64,000 nucleotides of DNA from Penium margaritaceum. Its lineage: Eukaryota > Streptophyta > Zygnematophyceae > Desmidiales > Peniaceae. Position numbers and translations under genes: made by a program. Each line of letters starts with the position of its first letter. The stretch's first letter is position 1. The notes below the pieces were generated by a model. The model had not been told where the DNA came from. It saw nothing but the letters and a program-made list of their open reading frames with translations, and made no database searches. This document shows, piece after piece, positions 33,592 through 46,591 of this stretch. Where the stretch lies: positions 64,565 to 128,564 of the forward strand of contig SZWC01002410.1 in the NCBI GenBank assembly GCA_023375785.1, written 5' to 3'.

Positions 33592-34361
33592 TGTCAACCT
33601 GCTTGAGGCGAAGGTCAAGGAAACGCATTCTGACACAATGGTTCCCGCCAACCGCTCTTGGTATTACAACGAAGATATGATATTACCCTCAGAGCCAAGG
33701 TTTCACACTAAGCAGTTCATAGGAATCACTTCCTTGCACTATATCCTTAGCAACTGGCCACTTTCGTACAAGGAGCAAACTCCTGGGGCTTAGACCAACC
33801 AATGCTTCTTTAGTGTGTGCGTTTGGTGGAAAATGTTGTGAGGAGTCTCAAAGATAAAACTGTGCTCAATGACAGGCAACTCACAGGTTCTTATAGTCCT
33901 AGAGCCAGCCTTTAGCCTAGGCGCGCATTGCCTCCTTGGATGAGCCATTTTGGGGGAAATCTGGATTGCGTCATCCCCCTGCCTACATGGACCTCCCTGT
34001 GACCGCCAAGTGGCACCAGCCATCAAGAACGACCTTGGAATGTTCTAAGATGTCTCTTAGAATATTCCTGTCCCCCTTTTGGTTACAAAGAAAATTAGTC
34101 ACCAGGCTGGGATTTGACTTTGTGACCTCTCGCTCTAGAGACTAACTCTGGAACGTCTAAGCGACAAGGACGTTGTCCTAGGTAGTATTTGCTAGCTATA
34201 CTATCCACAATAGACCAAGGCGACTTGCTCCAAAGGAGTAGTACATGCCTTGTCTATCTGGACCAGACTTAGGGGACTTACTCCAAAGGAAGTGTGCATG
34301 CCTAGTCCGTCCAGTACCTGTTCTAATGTCAGCCATGGACAAGGAGCATATCAGACCAACA
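33592..34361 (-). repeat. Solo family C LTR inside C3 pol (TSD TAGTG/TGGTG)
   Basis: 770 bp, TGTCAACC...CAGACCAACA in plus orientation, the full length of the family C LTR, with no internal region. It splits the RT of C3 between MEDCKPITM and the PMAKDIKL block. TAGTG (33587-33591) and TGGTG (34362-34366) match at four of five bases and are the likely target duplication. The tRNA-like module is present (B box complement at about 34110-34120). Confidence 0.85.
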
Positions 34362-36900
34362 TGGTGATGGGCTTGCAGTCCTCCATGTTGTAGAACTTGA
34401 GGACCTCCATGATGTACTTGCTCTGGTTCAGCTCCATGATGCCTGCTCCTCGATTGCGATTAATGGCTATCTCGAGATAGAACTTGAGCCGACCCTTGTC
34501 CTTCATTTTGAACCTGTTGCTGACATTTGTCTTCTTTTTCTTCAACAGCTTGATAGATGATGAGCAGATGATCAGGTCATCCACTTAAAGTGAAACTAGG
34601 ATCAAGCCTTGCTCATCCTCCCGTACGTAGACACTCGGGTCATTCTGACAGTACGTGAAGGTGAGCTCGGCCATGAAGCCGTCCATCTTCTTGTACCACA
34701 AATTTAGGGCCTTTTTCAGCCCATAGAATTCTTTGTCCAGTTTGCAAACCTTGTCCTCTAGAGCTTTTACTCCCTTGGGCACTTCCATCAGCATTTCTTT
34801 GTGTAGCTTCTCGTAGAGGAAAGCTATCTTGACATCCATCTGGTGGACCTCCAGATCTTTTGCAGTAACGATGTCTAGCATGGATCTGATGGAGGCAAAG
34901 ATGAGACAAGCGTGAAGGTCTCTCGAACTCTGAGCTTACACGCTAAGAAAACCCTTTGCGACAACTCTTGCCTTGTCATTGTCGATAGTACCATCCTGCT
35001 TAATTTTTTCCGGAGTACCCAGGTTGACCCCACTATGTGCGCATTTAGAGCATGTCCACCAGAACCCATGTTCCGTTCTCTTCAATAGATACGAGTTTGC
35101 TATCCACTGGCTCCTTCCACTTGGCTACATTTGGCATGTTCATAATCTCCATTATGGTCATAGGCTTTTCCTGAGCCAAGCATGACCATCTCAGTGCGGT
35201 CTATTCTATACTCTGAGCATCGTACTTGGGCGGAGGTTTCTCATGGCATATACTACGCCGCAATGTCACTGGTGGTACTTCAAGGCCTACTTCCTTCTAT
35301 TGCTCCCGCACTCCTAGTCTTTGAGGAAGATTTTCCGGCCTCAGGGTTTGATTCACAGGCCTCAAACAACTCAAACTGAGTGTCAGAGTCCATCGTTGTG
35401 TCAGTATACACAACCACTCTCCCTGCAGCACCATTCTTCGCCGGCACCATCTGGTCGTTCTAAGGTGCCTGATCACTTGACTTGAGCAACGCAACCCACT
35501 CTCTTATTAGGGAGCATGGACAGGGTCTAGCGACTCTCCCTTGCCGAGCGTCCTTTCTTCAAACTTGACATCTCGGCTCTTGATGATTTTTCTAGCCGCT
35601 TGGTCCCAAAGTTTGTACGCCTTGAATGCAGTGTCGTATCCGACCATTACACACTTGCGAGCACGTCCATCCAGCTTACTACTCCCTTATCCTGCTTGGA
35701 GCTTTGTCCAGTCAGTACAGCCAAAGATCCTCAAGTGTGAAGCATCTAGTTTCTTCTCTCACCAAGCCTCCTCTGGCGTCCTGAGCTGCTTCTCTTGTTC
35801 TTCCTTACCACGCCTTCCAAGCGCGGTTGCCAGAATAAGATTCACAAGGTAGCAAGATGTTCTTGCAACTTCAGTCCAGACAATATGTGGGAGTTTGATA
35901 TCAAAGTGCATGCTTCGTGTCATGCAGAGGATGGTCTGGTTCATCCGCTTGGCAATGCCATTGCTCTCGGAGATGTTAGGCGTGGTGGTCAGGTGGTTGA
36001 TGCCATGTTAGTTCAACCCGCCTTTGTACGTCTTCTAATCACCACCGTTGTTCATATGTAGTGACTTGACCTTCTTGTTTGTCTGCGACTCCATCATCGC
36101 GACAAACTCTTGTAGCTTCTCCTTGACCTCTCCCTTTGTCTTGAGGAAGTAGATCCACATCTTGCGACTGTGGTCATCGATAAAGGTCAAGAACTTTTTA
36201 CTGCTGCTGTTTGAAGGGGTGCGGAATGGTCCGCAGACATCAGAGTGAATCAGGTCTTAGATTGCTGATCCTCATTGCCCATTACGCTCAAAGGACATTC
36301 CTTTTGTCTCGTCTTGGAGGCATGGTACACATAGTTTCTTGCACTTTCCCTCATCCTTGGCCTTGCATCTCTCCATCCTATGAACCATTTGTGCTGCTGC
36401 ATAGCTTGCAACATGCTGTCGGCCACATGGCCAAACCGCCTGTGCCCCAACTCAGCATTTGTGTCGGTGGAGTTGGTTACCATGGTGACGGCGTGTGGTG
36501 CAACATCAGATTTTGGAGACAAGGGCTCTTCAACGGCCACATATCCCTCATTTGTACTCTCAAGGGATTTGGTCTGCAGTACATAGAGCCCATCAAGCCT
36601 TAAGACTTATGCGACAAGACTCTCCTTCAGATAGGAGATCTTGATGTCTCTGTTCTTCATAATCACGGCCTTTCCTCTGTGAAGACTATCATCATGTCGT
36701 GGTCCGTGATTTTGGACATTGACAAGAGGTTTGCCAAAAAAGACGGCATGTACACGACTATCTCTTGCTTCAAGTCTTTTTCAGCACCATTCACGTCGAT
36801 GCTGATCAATTTATCTCCCTCACCTTGCGCATCGACAAGGCTGCCATTGGTACACCCAAAGCGACATTCAGTATCCCCAGTGGAGATGAACCCATCCTCG
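34362..36900 (-). pseudogene. pol: C3 pol: RT, integrase, protease end
   Basis: RT: 34351-34584 (FKMKDKGRLKFYLEIAINRN) and 34585-34881 (VHQMDVKIAFLYEKLHKEMLMEVP). The catalytic YVDDL block near 34580 is damaged (a stop precedes VDDLII). Integrase: C-terminal part near 35540-35780, Glu block at 35759-35944 reading NGIAKRMNQTI, where Glu is Lys; pre-integrase block at 36250-36540 (HRRFGHVADSMLQAMQQ). The protease end leads into gag at 36663 onward (YMPSFLANLLSMSKITDHDM). Several frame changes; not functional. Confidence 0.82.
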
Positions 36901-37463
36901 ACCCTTGAAGAGTGGTGGTTGGTGCGAGAGTCAAGCCCGTACGCTCCACACTTGAGCAGTGCAACTCCCATGGTTGCCGACATGCTCTCAGCCATCATTT
37001 TTGTCAATTCCTTACCCTTTCCCTTGCCCTCATATCTACCATCATGATCTTCGTCTTTGTTCTTTGGAGCCCTGCACTCCCTTGCATAATGTCCTGGCTT
37101 GCCATAGTTCTTGTACGTCCCAGGATTCTTTGAACTCTCTCCATCGCCACTATTGCCTTTTCCTCTACTGCCACCGCTTACGCTGCCGCTCTGACTAGAA
37201 GAGGAGTTGTTTCCACGACTATCGTAGTGTGCAGTATAGGCTAGAATGTAAGTCTCACTACCGCTGCAACGCTTGGCCTCCTTACGCACGTACTCGGACA
37301 TTGCTCCATATCTCAAATCCTCCTCCTTCCAACAGCAAAAGACGGTGATCAAAGGACACCAGGTTTGAGGTAGCGCCAGAAGGAGGATCATGGCTTGCAT
37401 GTTGGCGTCCATTTCCTAGTTCATTTGGGTCACTTGTTACCAGTTTAGATGGTACAGATCGAT
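36901..37463 (-). pseudogene. gag: C3 gag C-terminal half and protease motif
   Basis: Part of the open frame 36663-37412 (249 aa), which starts inside Gag at MDANMQAMILLLALPQTW. The zinc knuckle reads TYKNYGKPGHYAREC, with the first two Cys replaced by Tyr, a typical G-to-A (TGC/TGT to TAC/TAT) change. The protease motif reads GLDSRTNHH (DSG is DSR). The Gag N-terminus is missing: near 37415 the sequence passes to a short leader and then the LTR. Confidence 0.82.
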
Positions 37464-38097
37464 GGTTGAGGCGACGATCTAGAAAATGGATATCATCATA
37501 ATGGTTACCGCCGACCGCTCTTGGTATAACAACTATGAGATAATACTATCCTCAGAGCCAAGGTTCCACAAAGAACTGTTCATAGGAATCACTTCCTTGC
37601 ACTGTGTCCTTAGCATCTGTTGACTTTCGCACGAAGAGCAAACTCCTTGGGCTTCCACCAAACAATGCTTCTCTAGTGTCTGCCTCTCGTGCACAACTCT
37701 ATAAGGAGTCTCAAAGGTAAGTTGTGTAATAAATGACATGCAAGAAACAGGTTCTTATGGACCTAAAGCCAGCCTCTAGCTTAGGTGTCCATTGGCTCCT
37801 TCGATGAGCCACTTTAGGGGCAATCTAGATTCCATCATCCTCCCTGCCTACATGGCGCTCCATGTGACAGCTAAGTGGCGCCAGCCACCACGAAGGACCT
37901 TAAAACATGCTTAGATGTCTTTAAGAACCATCCTCTGTATCTTTTTGTCACAAAGATAATTTTTCACTAGGCAAGGATTTGACCTTGTGACCTTTCACTA
38001 CAGAGACTAACTCTGGAATATCTTAGGTACAAGGAGTTGTCCTAGGTAGTGTTTGCTGGTTATACTATCATTTTAGACCAAGAATACTTGCTTCAGG
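37464..38097 (-). repeat. Truncated 5' LTR of C3
   Basis: Family C LTR lacking its final bases on the right. It includes the tRNA-like region (GGATTTGACC near 37975). Family A RT begins at about 38098. Confidence 0.8.
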
Positions 38098-40036
38098 TGG
38101 TACAATGATTTTTGCAGCTTCCAAAGCAGGTGCTCTTGGCCATGTATGACTAATCCCAGGGGCTGCTCCATGTAGATGTCATCCTCAAGTAACTATTGAA
38201 GAATGCCGTCTCGACATTCATGTAGTGAATCTCAAAGTCCTTATCTGTTGTATAAGAGAGGAGCATGCACACAAAGGCAAACTTTACAAAATGAGAAAAG
38301 GTTTCTGTGTAGTCGATACTAGCCTGCTGCAAGTAGCCCCTGTCGACCAGCCTCGCCTTGTATTTTCCCAGGTTACTATCTGCTCCTCGCTTCTTTTTAA
38401 ATATCCATTTTGACTTGATCACTTTGCATCTAGGCGGATGTTTAGTCAGATCCTACGTGCTATTGTCAAGCTGTAACTGTATATCTTGCTGCACAACTTG
38501 CATCCAATCTGCTATATCTAGTACAGCCATGGCCTCCTTGAATGATGTCAGCTCATCAGAGTCTTCTACAACTGCAACATTCATTTGTTCTGGTCATGCA
38601 GCATCCAGAATTGGCTTAACTCACCAGGGTTGTATTCCACCTATACAGGGTATTTACGACCAGGTGCTAGAACGTTGGCAAGAGCTTGGCGCGATGCCTT
38701 TGTACAACTATTGCTCTTGGTACTGTATCCTGCCTCTGCTTTTGCCGATGAGGCCATAGAATCTATTGCATTAAACAGTAGAGTCGTTCTTCCATTGTCA
38801 TAATGGAGGAAGTAATAGGAGAGACTAGGTGAAGGAGGATAACTGCTCCCATTGCTTCGTTGATTGCTGGTTGTGCTCCCTCTTTAGAAACAATATTGAT
38901 GCTGATAACGTTGCTCTCGTTGAAGACGATATCATTTGAGATGATGACGTGGCCGACATCCCTCTCATAGAGGCAATACACCTTGCTTGCCATATCATAG
39001 CCGATCATGAACATTTGTGCTCTCTATGCGTCTCAATTCCTCTGTTCTCCTTGGGCATGTGTATATAAGCAAGGATGCCAAATGCACGGAGGTGGCCCAC
39101 GCTTGGCCTCTTGCCATTCCATGCCTCGCATGGCATCATCAACTCCAACACCTTGGTTGGACAGTGGTTCTTCATGTACATAACACTGCTCACTGCTTCC
39201 TCCCAGAAGTTCTAGGTGAGTTCAGCTACGTACAGCATGGAGCGTGCCGACTCAACGATTATGTGGTAGGCACATTCTTCTACGTCGGTATGCTTCGGTG
39301 AGTATGGTGCGGTTCGCTGCGCCTTGATGCCAACTACTGCTTGTATTCCTTTAATTCCTTACTAAGGTACTCACCACCGCTGTCGCTATGTAGCACCTTG
39401 ATTTTCTAGCTCGTCATGTTCTCCACCATTACCTTGAACTCCTTGAACTTTTGAAAGCATTGGTCCTTGGAGGAAAGCTAGTACACAGTAGTATAACGTC
39501 TAAACTCATCAATCAATGTTAGGAAATACCTAGAACCTCCAACGGTATGGGTCTGCATCACGCCTCATAAATCTATGAGGACCAGCTCCTCTACCTCCTT
39601 CACGCGCTCCCTTGTAGTGGATGATGCCTCGCAAGGCTCCTTTCCCTCCAAACAGTCGATACATAGCTGCTGCTCAAATTTAAAGACGAGGAGCAAGTCA
39701 CGCACTATCCGCATTGTTTCAAGTTATTGCAAGGCGCGCATGCCGATGTCGTTGTAGCTCGCATGCCAGATTTTGCCATGTATTGCCTTCACCACTACTG
39801 CAAGACTCTGCTAATGCAAGATCTTGGTTACCCCAAACAGGTGGTACATGTCGCCTTCCTAAACCGACCTCGCCAACTCCTCTCCTGTTTCCTTGTCGCA
39901 GATGTAGCCATGATCGTCGTCAAAGAGAACTCATTAACTTGTGTTGGTGAGGGAGGACACTGAGAGAAGGTTGAACGTAAGATTATGTACATACATCACG
40001 TTATGGAACACTTCCCCTTCAATGTCACGTAGGGTC
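38098..40036 (-). pseudogene. pol: Family A pol remnant (copy A6): RT start, linker, integrase, protease end
   Basis: Minus strand, element order right to left. Protease end and pre-integrase near 39700-40030 (NVMYVHNLTFNLLSVSSLTN). Integrase core about 39350-39700, heavily broken. Integrase C-terminal part at 39005-39193 (NHCPTKVLELMMPCEAWNGKRPSVGHLRAFG). Linker frame 38763-39014 (IGYDMASKVYCLYERDVGHVIIS). RT start 38150-38422 (KSKWIFKKKRGAD..KYKARLVDRGY). One of the more decayed copies; gag is absent. Confidence 0.8.
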
Positions 40037-40076
40037 TTTGGAACCTGAAAATGAGCCGGATGACTCTTTTTCCAAT
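40037..40076 (-). repeat. 40-bp tail of a family A LTR
   Basis: Only the first bases (element sense) of an A LTR remain between the A6 protease region and the polypurine tract of A7. It marks a join between two A copies. Confidence 0.65.
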
Positions 40077-40946
40077 AATGTCCCACTTTGTCATACTGAG
40101 AGTGGGCTGAGTCCACATGCCTCCATGCGGTACTCCTACTTCTCACGGGTCACTAGCTTGGTGTAGAAATCAGCAACCTACTTGTAGGTTGGAGTGAATT
40201 CCAACTTGATGATACCCTCCTAGACTTTGTGCCTGATGAAATGATATGCAATATCAATGTGCTTGGTACATGGTGCTCGGGATTCTTGGCGAGAGCAATT
40301 GCGCTTTGGTTGTCGACTCGCATAAGACCTAGAACTGCTATATACCCACTCATCTCCGCCATGAGACGCTAAAGCCAAATTGCTTCTTTGGCTCCAAAAC
40401 TAAGAGAGATGTACTCTGCTTCTACAATTGAGATGGCCACAACTAACTACCGCTTGCTGCACCACATGATGACCCCGCCATTCATGAGGAACACATGTCC
40501 AGAGATGGATTTGCGATTCTTTGTATTTGAAGCTCAATCCGCATCTGTGTAGCAGATGATGTTCTTGTCGTTGCCATTGTAGGTGATGTCGATGTTGACG
40601 GTTCCAACAAGATAGCAGAAGATCTGCTTTACTACCTTTTGGTGCTTAGATCCGGGGTTTGCCATGTCCTAGCTCACAACGCTCACAGCCTCTGTGAGAT
40701 CTAGCCTTGATGACACCATCAGGTACACGAGACTGCCGATGGCGCTCTCGTACTTCTACCACTCAATTGCATCCGCTTTTCCATTGAAGCTCACAAGGAC
40801 TTTCGTGTCTCTAGCAGTACGCCGATGGGTTTTGCCTCTGCCATACCATACCACTGCAAAACATAATCTGAGGTAGCGGCTCTGCAAGAGCGAGAGAGAG
40901 CATGATTTGCGGTCACGCATGATCTAGATACCGAGGAAGCATGACA
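40077..40946 (-). pseudogene. pol: Family A RNase H and RT end (copy A7)
   Basis: Minus strand from the polypurine side: RNase H (VDNQSAIALAKNPEH in frame 40153-40362), then GYTDADW-like and KPIGV-like RT blocks with stops. It stops at 40946 within the SDLGEASYFLG region. The sequence that should follow is found at 54622, which suggests the material between was inserted here. Confidence 0.75.
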
Positions 40947-41685
40947 TATTGGATCTGAAGAAGAGAGGGAGCCTTGGAGCAGCGAGTATGTGTGATTGGA
41001 ACGGCATCACTTGTTGCTAAAGAATGGTTATTAAATTTCTCAAAATGATGGAGTACATATAGAGCTAGAGCTTGGGCAAGTCAGACCTCTCACAAGCCAT
41101 ACCACTTAGCCATGGAGGCTAAGGCTCACACACTAGAGTCCATAATCTCACACAAGGGAGGAAATCAGCCTAGCAATCAGGTTGACCACTCACAGACGAC
41201 CTAGATGGCTAGAAAATGCTCCCATGGCACACTCCTAGCGGTCACATAACCCACAATACCATGGAGAACCGCCATGTGTCCATGGCTAGCACACAAGGAT
41301 CCCACCTCACCTAAAAATTAAGGAAAGGTATCTTTATCCTAGTCAGCAGACTCTGACAAGGAAATCCTAAGACTGAAGATCTTTTTGGATATTTCTCCCA
41401 TCAGATCTTGACCTTGGACCTCTTGCCTTTTTCTTTTCTCAGGCTAAGGCATGGAGCCATCGCCCATGGTCACCCGGATATCAACATTCGAAGACCCCAA
41501 ATAGTTTGCAAATTCATATATCGCAATCCGACCGTTGGATCGGCCTCAAACTTGGACCGTGGATGTTTCACCACCTGATCTTTTCAATGTAGAAGATAGA
41601 TTCACGATCGAAATAGGCATCAAGTCATTTCTTCAAACTTGCTCCTGTGGTCCTGAAACTGAACCAGATGGCACCTTTCCCAACA
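40947..41685 (-). repeat. Family A LTR (3' side of A8)
   Basis: 739 bp, TATTGGATCTGAAG...CTTTCCCAACA in plus orientation; the first TG has decayed to TA. The polypurine tract of A8 follows. Confidence 0.85.
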
Positions 41686-44600
41686 ATCTCCCACTTTGCT
41701 ACAGTCAGAGTAGGCTGATTCCACATGCCTTCATGCAGAACTGCTGCTTTTCACGGGTCACTGGCTTGGTGCAGAAATCAGCAACCTGCTTGCTGGTTGG
41801 AGTAAACTCCAACTTGGTAGCACCCTCCTACACCATATGCTTGATGAAGTGATGTGCGATATCAATGTCCTTGGTGCGTGCATGGTGCTCAGGATCCTTG
41901 GTGAGTGCCATTACACACTGGTTGTCGACGCACACGGGAACTGGAACTGCTGCACTCCCACTTATCTCTGCCATGAGACGCTGAAGTCAAACTGCTTCCT
42001 TGGCTCCAAAGGTGAGAGAGACGTACTCAACTTCTGTGCTCGAGGTGGCTACGACCACCTGCTGCTTGCTGCCCCAGCTAATGGCACCTCCGTTCATGAG
42101 AAACACATGTCCAGAGATGGACTTGCAGGTCTCAGGATTTGAAGCCCAATCTGCATCTGTGTAGCCGATGATGCTATTGTCGCTGCCGTTATAGGTGATG
42201 CCAATGTTGATGGCTCCAGCAAGGTAGCGGAAGATTTGCTTCACTGCCTTCTAGTGCTGAGGTCCGGGGTTTACCATGTCTTGGCTCACAGTGCTAACAG
42301 CCTGTGTGAGATCCAGCCTGGTTGCCTCCATCAGGTAAATGAGGCTGCCGACGGCGCTCTAATACTTCTGCTGCTCACCTCCATTTCCTTCTCCATTGAA
42401 GCTCATGAGGTACTACCGTGTCTCCAGCGGTGTACGGATGGGTTTTTCCTCTGCCATGTCGAACCGCTGCAAGACATCCTTGATATAGCGGCTCTGCTCC
42501 AGTGAGAGAGAGCGTGATTTGCGGTCAAGCTTGATCTGGATACCGAGGAAGTATGATGCCTCCCCGAGATCAATGATCTGGAAACGCTCCTACATGGCCT
42601 TGAACTCCTGCAGTGCAGGCATGCTGTTGGAGAGGAGGAGCATGTCATCCACATAGACGATGATCTTAAGCACCTCATGACCATGCTGCCAGCAATAAAC
42701 GCTGTAGTCACACTCACCACGCTCAAATCCCATGCACTGCAATGCCGCATCCAACTTCTGGTTCCAAGCACGCGACGCTTGCTTGAGGCCGTACACGGAC
42801 TTCTGCAGCTTGCAGACCAAGAGCTCCTGGCCATCCATGACAAACCCCTCTGGCTGCTCCATGTAGATCTCCTCCTCCAAGTCACCATTCAAGAATGTTG
42901 TCTTGACATCCATGTGATGAACCTCAAAGCCCTCAGCTGCTACATAAGAGAGGAGCGTCCACACACAGGCAAACTTTACAACAGGGGCAAAAGTTTTTGT
43001 GTAGTCGATGTCCTCTTGCTACGAGCAACCCTTGGCGACCAGCCTTGCCTTGTACTTTTCCAGGTTACCGTCTACTCCTCGCTTCTTCTTGAACATCCAC
43101 TTGCACTTGATCACCTTACGTCCAGGTGGATGCTCAGTCAGCTCCCACGTGCCGTTGTCCAGCTGCGATTGTATCTCCCTCTGCACGGCTTGCATCCAAT
43201 CTGCTACATCCGGTGCAGCCATGGCCTCCTTGTATCACACTGGCTCATCTGAATCTGTTGCAACTGATACGTTCATCTGTTCTGGTTTATGCAGCATCCA
43301 AAAATGGCCGCGCTCACCAGGCTTGTAATGCATCCTAAGAGGGTACCTGTAACTTGGTGCTAGAGCGTTAGCGGGCGGCTTGCGCGGTGCTACTGGCATA
43401 ACTGCTGCTGCTGGTGGTGCTACATCTCCCTCCTCTGCTTCTGCGGAAGAGGCTGTTGTATCTGTTGCATCAGACATGGGTGTAGAGTGATTCTCCCACT
43501 GTCATTGTAGAGGAACGATCGGGAGATAATGGGTCATGAAGGATTCCTGCTCCCACTGTCCCATCAGCTGCTGGTTCTGCTGCCTCTTCATAGACAATAC
43601 TGGTGCCGATGACGTTGCTCTCGTTGAAGAGGACAACCCTAGAGATGATGACGTAGCCTGTATCCCTCTCGTAGAGGCAATAGGCCTTGCTTGCCACGTC
43701 GTAGCCAATCATCAGCATCTGCGCACTCTTTTCGTCCCATTTCTGCTGCTTCTCCTTGGGCACGTTCATGTGCGCCATGTTGCCAAATACTCGGAGATGA
43801 TCCACGCTTGGTTTCTTGCCGAACCACGCCTCGTATGGAGTCATTTACTCCAGCGCCTTAGTTGGACTGCGGTTCTTGATGTAGACCGCAGTGCTGATGA
43901 CTTCAGCCCAGAAGTCGTAGGTCAGCCGAGCCGCGTGCAGCATGGAGCGCGCCGACTCCACGATGGTACAGTTGGCGCTTTCTGCTACACCGTTTTATTG
44001 CGGTGAGTACGGCGTGGTACGCTGCGCGTTGATGCTAGCTGCTGTGAGGTATACCTGGAATTCCTTGCTTAGGTACTCCCCACCGTGATCGCTGCACAAC
44101 GCCTTGATCTTCTTGCCAGTGTCGTTCTCCACCATGGCCTTGAACTCCTTGAACCCGTCAAAGCACTGGTCCTTGGAAAGAAGGAAGTACACAACAGTGT
44201 AACGGCTGAAATCATCAATGAAGGTCTGGAAAAACCTAGAGCCTCCAAAGCTCCGGGTCTGCATCGGTCCACACAAGTCTGTGAGGACCAGCTCCAACAC
44301 CTCCTTTGCATGCTCCCTTGCTCTAGAGAATGCCTCACGGTGCTACTTTCCCTCCAAACAGCCGATGCATAATTGCTCCTCAAAGTTAGAGATGATAGGA
44401 AGGTCACGCACCATCTACTTTGCTTGAAGCTGCTGCAAGGGGCACATGCCGATGTGGCCATAGCACGCATGCCAGATCTCGTCATCTGTCGCTTGCACCA
44501 GTACTGGAAGACTCTACTCACATGGGATCTTGGTTGCTCCCAGCAAGCGGTACATGTCGCCCTCCTTCACCGATCTGGCCAACTCCTCTCTTGCATCCTT

Positions 44601-44990
44601 GTTGAGGATGTAGCCATAGTCATCATCCAAGAGGACGCATAGTCCTGTGTTTAAGAGAAGACACTGACAGGAGGTTGAATGTAGCATCAGGTACATACAG
44701 CATGCCATGGAACACTCCCTCTTCAATGCCACGTGGGGTCTCCAACCACATCTCCATAATCCCAATCCCCTCAGCATACACCACCCGATCATCACCTATA
44801 GCGATAGGACGGGAAGGGATGGACAACAGCTATGTAAACCACTCCTTGTGATGTGTGAGGCACTTGGTACATCTTGAGTCCTTGTACCATGCGAGATCCG
44901 CCTTCTACACCTGCGACATGTCAGATTTCGCCATGAAGAGACGGTCGCACACCTCCTTGGCCACATTCATGTTGCCAAAGTGGCGCACAC
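41686..44990 (-). pseudogene. pol: A8 pol: RNase H, RT, integrase, protease
   Basis: Minus strand. RNase H 41987-42244 (GYTDADWASNPETCKSISGH, TSSTEVEYVSL). RT 42590-42964, including [37 protein letters not shown] (YVDD intact) and MGFERGECDYSVY; RT start 43019-43222. Linker 43235-43477. Integrase C-terminal part 43470-43844. Integrase core 43995-44300 with VLTDLCGP and ALCSDHGGEYLS; the Glu block reads NGVAES after a stop (CAG to TAA/TAG region). Pre-integrase and protease end 44514-44826. All domains are recognisable but split over several frames. Confidence 0.87.
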
Positions 44991-45944
44991 CAGCCTGGTT
45001 TTGCTATTGCTGCTGCTGCTCCTGACGCTGCTGTGACCGCTGCTATTGCTGCTGCTGCTCCTTTTACTGCTGTTGCTGCGATGACTGCTGCTGTTGGTTC
45101 TCCTTCTGGTCCCTCTTGAGCTTGAAACACTCCTTTTTGTGATGTCCCTCTTTCTGGCCGTAGTGGTATTTGCCTTTTCTTTCAGCCTTTGTTCTACCCA
45201 GACTGCTGCTGCTGCTGCTGGTTACGTGAGCTCGTGGCCATAAAAGCTACTTCACTGCTGCCGCCGCCATTGCGCTTTGCTGCATTGCGATACAATTCTA
45301 CCTGCACTAGGTGTGTAGAGATGAATTCGAGGTCGAGAGTTGGCTGGCACTCCAGCGTCTCTCGCACCGTATCGTAGCTGGTTGGGAATCCCCTCAACAA
45401 GAGGAGGATGAAACCATCTCATCCACAGGGTTGCTGGCCGCTCTCAGCTGCTTCGCCAGCTCCTTTGCCTTGTCAAGACATACCTCCATCCCTCCACCAT
45501 CGTGTATTTTCAGTGTCATCATCTTTTCCTCCAAAAGAATGAGGAATGCAGGATCTTTGCTCTCTTACTTCTTGCACAACGTGTCCCATCCCTCCTTCGC
45601 AATAGCCTTGTCCCTCATGTACTGAAGATGCGGGTTGGAGATGGTGTTGACAAGCAACCTATAAGCCTGCCTGTCCTTCTTCTTCCACTCCTCATACGCC
45701 GCTCGTACAGCTGCAAAAGAACCCACATCAGCTGCACCCTTTTGCGAAGTCTTCCCCGCCATGACCTGTGCTGCAGTGATGCCTTTTGCCTATGGAACTA
45801 GAGCCGGCTCGTCACCGCTCACCACCTCCCACAATCCCATCTCCTCCAAAAGTAGGCGAGTACGGATCTTCCAAAACGTGAATTGGCGCGATTCACCAGC
45901 CTCTCCAAAGGCTGGGCTACTCTCACAATGCCAGCTGCTGCCAT
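44991..45944 (-). pseudogene. gag: A8 gag
   Basis: Start codon at complement 45942-45944. N-terminal part 45565-45762 (YEEWKKKDRQAYRLLVNTISNPHLQY). Gag core about 45400-45560. Frame 45194-45400 (FPTSYDTVRETLECQPTLDLEFI). Zinc knuckle near 45130-45180, altered (YHYGQKEGHHKKECF-like). The tail at 45005-45095 is a CAG-rich, glutamine-coding stretch with stops at CAG codons. The layout and length match other A gag copies. Confidence 0.82.
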
Positions 45945-46591
45945 TTTGAGCCTTGGTGATGCTCAGCGCTGCCCTTGGATGGCTGCGCTACCCCTGCTTT
46001 TGTTGCTAATTCTGCCAGAAATCTGTCTGATTCAAAATGAATTGGAGATACCAGCAGACTGGGAATTTTGAAAACAGAGTCCACCACTGAAAAATTCAGC
46101 TTTAAACCTTTGAGATCAACCCATAAAATAGTATCATCAACAGGGGATTATAAAAAATATACCCTCTTGAAACCAGGGTATGCTTCTGCTCCTACTCCAA
46201 CTCAGACCAGCCAGCTTGTAAACGGCGTTTCTCCCAAACAAATTGATGGAATGCAAAATGTTTTGTAACCAATAAAAATCTTATGAAAAATGCTACAATT
46301 CGCATATGCAACTTATTAAATTTGACAAAGAAACAAGAGAGTTATGCTCATCAAAAGGCGACAGTCCTAATCATAGAGAAGAGTGTAGCCCTGGCCGACC
46401 TCATTTTTAGCATAACTCTCAATCTCACCATTGGATCTTTGCGATCTGGGTCTCGTTGGAAAGCTTGTCTTTTGAACTTGAAGATGCAATGGTTGATTTT
46501 TAAATGTAGTGAAGGTTTAACCCCAAACTGTCACTGTCAAAGTGACGGCCTGCGCTGGCTGAAAGTGGCACAACTTGGCTTTGATACCGAA
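45945..46591 (-). other. A8 leader and primer-binding site
   Basis: Leader of about 640 bp. The primer site near 46571-46590 reads TCGGTATCAAAGCCAAG on the minus strand, two bases off the tRNA-Met site. No gene was seen. Confidence 0.75.

Noticed and set aside
41087-41300. Regularly repeated LTR-type blocks across the window as a possible CRISPR-like or satellite array
   Set aside because: Spacing is several kilobases and every copy is part of a family A LTR; there is no spacer structure.
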